A stretch of DNA of 17,185 nucleotides, taken from positions 1 to 17,185 of the forward strand of contig CAMOUF010000104.1 of NCBI GenBank assembly GCA_946626395.1. The letters run 5' to 3'. Shown here piece by piece: positions 15,383 to 17,185 of this stretch. This DNA is from an uncultured Clostridia bacterium (GTDB lineage Bacteria; Bacillota; Clostridia; Christensenellales; Aristaeellaceae). Under the pieces are notes generated by a model, which was not told where the DNA came from, did not search any database, and saw only the letters and a list, made by a program, of their open reading frames with translations. The position numbers were made by a program, and so were the translations under genes. How positions within the stretch are numbered: the first letter of the stretch is position 1; every line of letters starts with the position of its first letter.

Positions 15383-15474
15383 GGAGTTAGGAGTGAGGAA
15401 TGAGGAGTGAATAGTTTGCGCTTCGCGCAACCTGATCTTATAAACTATTAACTCCTAACTCCTCACTTCTCACT
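15378..15474. repeat. Heptad inverted repeat, family B, copy 2, with unequal arms
   Basis: The left arm (15378-15417, 40 bases) and right arm (15442-15474, 33 bases) are inverted copies that differ in length by exactly one 7-base unit. Both begin AGTGAG from the outside and end in AATAGTTT toward the centre. A tight inner hairpin, TTGCGC / TTC / GCGCAA, occupies 15416-15430. The left arm supplies the TGA of the transglutaminase gene (15380-15382). The right edge lies 3 bases from the stop of the convergent DUF1846 gene, so it could serve both transcripts. Confidence 0.85.
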
Positions 15475-15477
15475 GTT

Positions 15478-16959
15478 TTACCGATGGTAGAGCTTGGTGG
15501 TCTGGTAGTGGGGGTCGCAGGTCAGGTTGATTTTCAGGCGGCGGAAAATGTTTTCGTCCACGGGGGAGAGGATCACGGTGGAGTGAGCCTCGCAGCCCTC
15601 CAGTTTTTTCAGCTGCGCCATGGCCAGGGCGGCGGCGGGATCGGTAGCCGCGCAGATGGACAGGGCCAGCAGGATTTCGTCGGAATGGAGCCGGGGGTTA
15701 TGGTTGCCCAGGTATTCGCATTTCAGGGTCTGGATGGGTTCGATTACGGAGGGGGAAATCAGGTGGGCCGGCTTTTCGATGCCGCCCAGGGCCTTCACCG
15801 CGTTGATCACCGCGGCGGCGGAGGGGCCCAGCAGATCGCTGGTTTTGCCGGTGATGATTTGCCCGTCAGGCAATTGGATGGCCAGAGCGGGGGCGCCGGT
15901 TTCCTCAGCCCGGTTCCGGGCGGCGGCAATCACGGGCCGGTCGTCGTCCGTCAGGTGCATGGATTGCAGGATGCGTTCCAGCTTTTCCACCTCATGGGGC
16001 TCGGCGTGGCCGGTGCGCAGGCCGCAGCGGGCGGTGTAATACCGGCGGATGATTTCCTGCTTGGCCGCTTCCCGGCAGGCTTCATCGTCCACGATGCAGT
16101 TGCCCACCATGTTGACCCCCATATCCGTGGGGGATTTGTAGGGGGATTCCCCGTAAATGTATTCAAACAGGGCATTGAGCACCGGAAAGATTTCCACGTC
16201 CCGGTTGTAGTTTACCGTGGTTATCCCATAGGCTTCCAGGTGGAAGGGGTCGATCATGTTCACGTCGTCCAGATCCGCGGTGGCGGCTTCATAGGCCACG
16301 TTGACGGGATGCTTTAAGGGCAGGTTCCAGATGGGGAAGGTTTCAAATTTGGCATAGCCCGCATTGATGCCCCGCTGATGCTCCTGATACAATTGGCTCA
16401 GGCAGGTGGCCATTTTTCCGCTGCCGGGGCCGGGGGCCGTGACCAGCACCAGGGGACGGCTGGTTTCGATATATTCGTTGCGGCCAAAGCCTTCTTCGCT
16501 GACGATGTGCTTCACGTTATAGGGATAGCCCTCGATGGGAAAGTGGCGGTAGGTTTTGACGCCCAGGCTTTCCAGGCGGGCTTTAAAGCTGACCGCCGCA
16601 TGCTGCTCCTGCCAGCGGGTCAGCACCACGCTGCCCACGTACAGGCCGATGGAGCGGAAGGCGTCGATGAGGCGCAGCACGTCCTGGTCATAGGTGATGC
16701 CCAGGTCGCCCCGCAGCTTGCTTTTTTCAATGTCGTCGGCGTTGATGGCGATGACCAGTTCGGCCTGGTCTTTTAGATTTAACAGCATGCTCATCTTGCT
16801 GTCCGGCCGAAAGCCCGGCAGCACCCGGGACGCGTGATTGTCGTCAAACAGCTTGCCGCCCAATTCCAGGTACAGTTTTCCACCGAACTGGGCGATTCTC
16901 TCCCGGATATTCTCTGATTGCATGGCGGTATATTTGTCATGGTCGAATCCGATGCGCAT
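15478..16959 (-). CDS. DUF1846 (UPF0371) family protein
   Basis: This 493-residue protein matches the DUF1846 family along its length: it opens MRIGFDHDKYTAMQSENIRERI, has LYLELGGKLFDDNHASRVLPGF, then VTAPGPGSGKMATCLSQLY at about 173-191, NMIDPFHLEAYGITTVNYNRDVE, and TDMGVNMVGNCIVDD. The GPGSGK segment (177-182) resembles a P-loop, so nucleotide binding is plausible, but the family's biochemical role is unknown to me. There is no signal peptide or membrane segment. The start is set by GGGGAGGGG on the minus strand 8 bases before the ATG, and the normal family N-terminus begins here; the longer frame to 17043 crosses the promoter. It is transcribed from its own strong promoter and converges on the transglutaminase gene. 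Confidence 0.88.
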   Translation of the reverse strand: MRIGFDHDKYTAMQSENIRERIAQFGGKLYLELGGKLFDDNHASRVLPGFRPDSKMSMLLNLKDQAELVIAINADDIEKSKLRGDLGITYDQDVLRLIDAFRSIGLYVGSVVLTRWQEQHAAVSFKARLESLGVKTYRHFPIEGYPYNVKHIVSEEGFGRNEYIETSRPLVLVTAPGPGSGKMATCLSQLYQEHQRGINAGYAKFETFPIWNLPLKHPVNVAYEAATADLDDVNMIDPFHLEAYGITTVNYNRDVEIFPVLNALFEYIYGESPYKSPTDMGVNMVGNCIVDDEACREAAKQEIIRRYYTARCGLRTGHAEPHEVEKLERILQSMHLTDDDRPVIAAARNRAEETGAPALAIQLPDGQIITGKTSDLLGPSAAAVINAVKALGGIEKPAHLISPSVIEPIQTLKCEYLGNHNPRLHSDEILLALSICAATDPAAALAMAQLKKLEGCEAHSTVILSPVDENIFRRLKINLTCDPHYQTTKLYHR

Positions 16960-16967
16960 CTTTCGTT

Positions 16968-16976
16968 CCCCTCCCC
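16968..16976 (-). promoter_or_regulatory. Shine-Dalgarno site that decides the DUF1846 start
   Basis: GGGGAGGGG on the minus strand is 8 bases from the ATG at 16959-16957. The in-frame ATG at 17043 lies upstream of the -35 element and cannot be the start on the transcript from the promoter at 17002-17030. Confidence 0.75.
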
Positions 16977-16989
16977 AGACGTGATGATA

Positions 16990-17000
16990 CTCAACTTGAG
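16990..17000. promoter_or_regulatory. Palindrome at the transcription start of the DUF1846 gene
   Basis: CTCAA C TTGAG is a perfect 5+1+5 palindrome just downstream of the minus-strand -10 (17002-17007), around the expected start point. Its place suits an operator for a repressor. An 11-base palindrome can also arise by chance, and no second copy was found in the window. Confidence 0.35.
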
Positions 17001-17001
17001 C

Positions 17002-17030
17002 ATTATAACACGGCAAAGAAACGGAAACAA
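17002..17030 (-). promoter_or_regulatory. Strong sigma-A promoter for the DUF1846 gene
   Basis: On the minus strand TTGTTT (17025-17030), an exact 17-bp spacer and a perfect TATAAT (17002-17007) stand about 42 bases upstream of the ATG at 16959. Confidence 0.75.
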
Positions 17031-17105
17031 GAATAAATTTCAACTGGAATTGTTCTATTTGTAGGACTACAATACATATTGGACACTGGCACCAAAAAAG
17101 AAAGT

Positions 17106-17172
17106 GCAGGAAGATGCGAAATCGGTTATAGTTGAGTTGCGCAACAACGAAGCCGAAAGGAGCATCTCCTGC
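17106..17172 (+). promoter_or_regulatory. Inverted repeat that could hide a ribosome binding site
   Basis: GCAGGAAGATGC (17106-17117) is the inverted copy of GCATCTCCTGC (17162-17172) apart from one bulged base. The second arm starts at the last G of the AAAGGAG site (17156-17162) and ends at the base before the ATG at 17173. A 10-bp palindrome GTTGCGCAAC (17136-17145) lies in the loop. Folding would restrict access to the start region. Confidence 0.45.
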
Positions 17173-17185
17173 ATGAAGAGTATAA
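17173..17185 (+). CDS. Probable 5' end of a plus-strand gene cut by the right edge
   Basis: An ATG (MKSI...) follows AAAGGAG (17156-17162) with a 10-base gap, which is reasonable for initiation. Only four codons are visible, so the product is unknown. It is divergent from the DUF1846 gene. The strong leader hairpin would fit a transposase or another tightly limited protein, but this is only a suggestion. Confidence 0.35.

Noticed and set aside
14198..15430. 410-codon minus-strand frame opposite the transglutaminase-like gene
   Set aside because: It runs through the B heptad repeat and has no family signature; the plus-strand frame holds the Cys-His-Asp triad.

Overview
This window is chromosomal DNA from a GC-rich member of the Bacillota, most likely a gut-type Clostridia lineage. 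That placement is an inference. It rests on strong Gram-positive Shine-Dalgarno sites, sigma-A-type promoters, an FHA / SEDS / class B PBP gene trio, and the protein families present. Twelve complete genes are read. A gene start is seen at each edge: a minus-strand start at the left end (about 7 codons) and a probable plus-strand start at the right end (about 4 codons). No RNA gene, CRISPR array or prophage is visible.

Layout. Positions 1-1031 hold a divergent promoter pair and a secreted phosphodiester-glycosidase-like protein. Convergent to it is a minus-strand pair: a five-domain cyclic-di-GMP regulator (REC, degenerate GGDEF, EAL, PAS-like, intact GGDEF) whose stop overlaps the start of tmcAL, the tRNA(Met) cytidine acetate ligase. 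From 5620 a plus-strand run begins: an FHA membrane protein, a SEDS glycosyltransferase (FtsW/RodA family) and a penicillin-binding transpeptidase, joined by 8-nt and 4-nt overlaps. It is followed by murQ (MurNAc-6-P etherase) and a BadF/BadG-type amino-sugar kinase. After these come a minus-strand serine hydrolase, a plus-strand L-Ala-D/L-Glu-type dipeptide epimerase, a plus-strand transglutaminase-like protein and a minus-strand DUF1846 protein.

How the genes fit together. Much of 5.6-15.4 kb has a peptidoglycan theme. The SEDS/PBP pair polymerises and crosslinks wall, with the FHA protein as a likely phospho-dependent partner. MurQ and the kinase recover MurNAc/GlcNAc, and the epimerase converts the L-Ala-D-Glu released from stem peptide. 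The serine hydrolase and the transglutaminase-like protein could be accessory peptide enzymes, but this is guilt by association.

The most unusual content is between the genes. Nearly every spacer carries an inverted repeat whose arms are tandem 7-nt units. There are three sequence families: A (AGTTCTA), B (AGTKAGG) and C (GGCAATA). They often start within a few bases of a stop codon, and in two cases they supply it. Each family's heptad contains a stop triplet, so three units close all frames. One spacer joins half of a C element to half of a B element, and in one B element the arms differ by exactly one heptad. A separate compound palindrome of the GTAGGGGCGG type lies at 1213-1315. These repeats are the best candidates for something under-described here.
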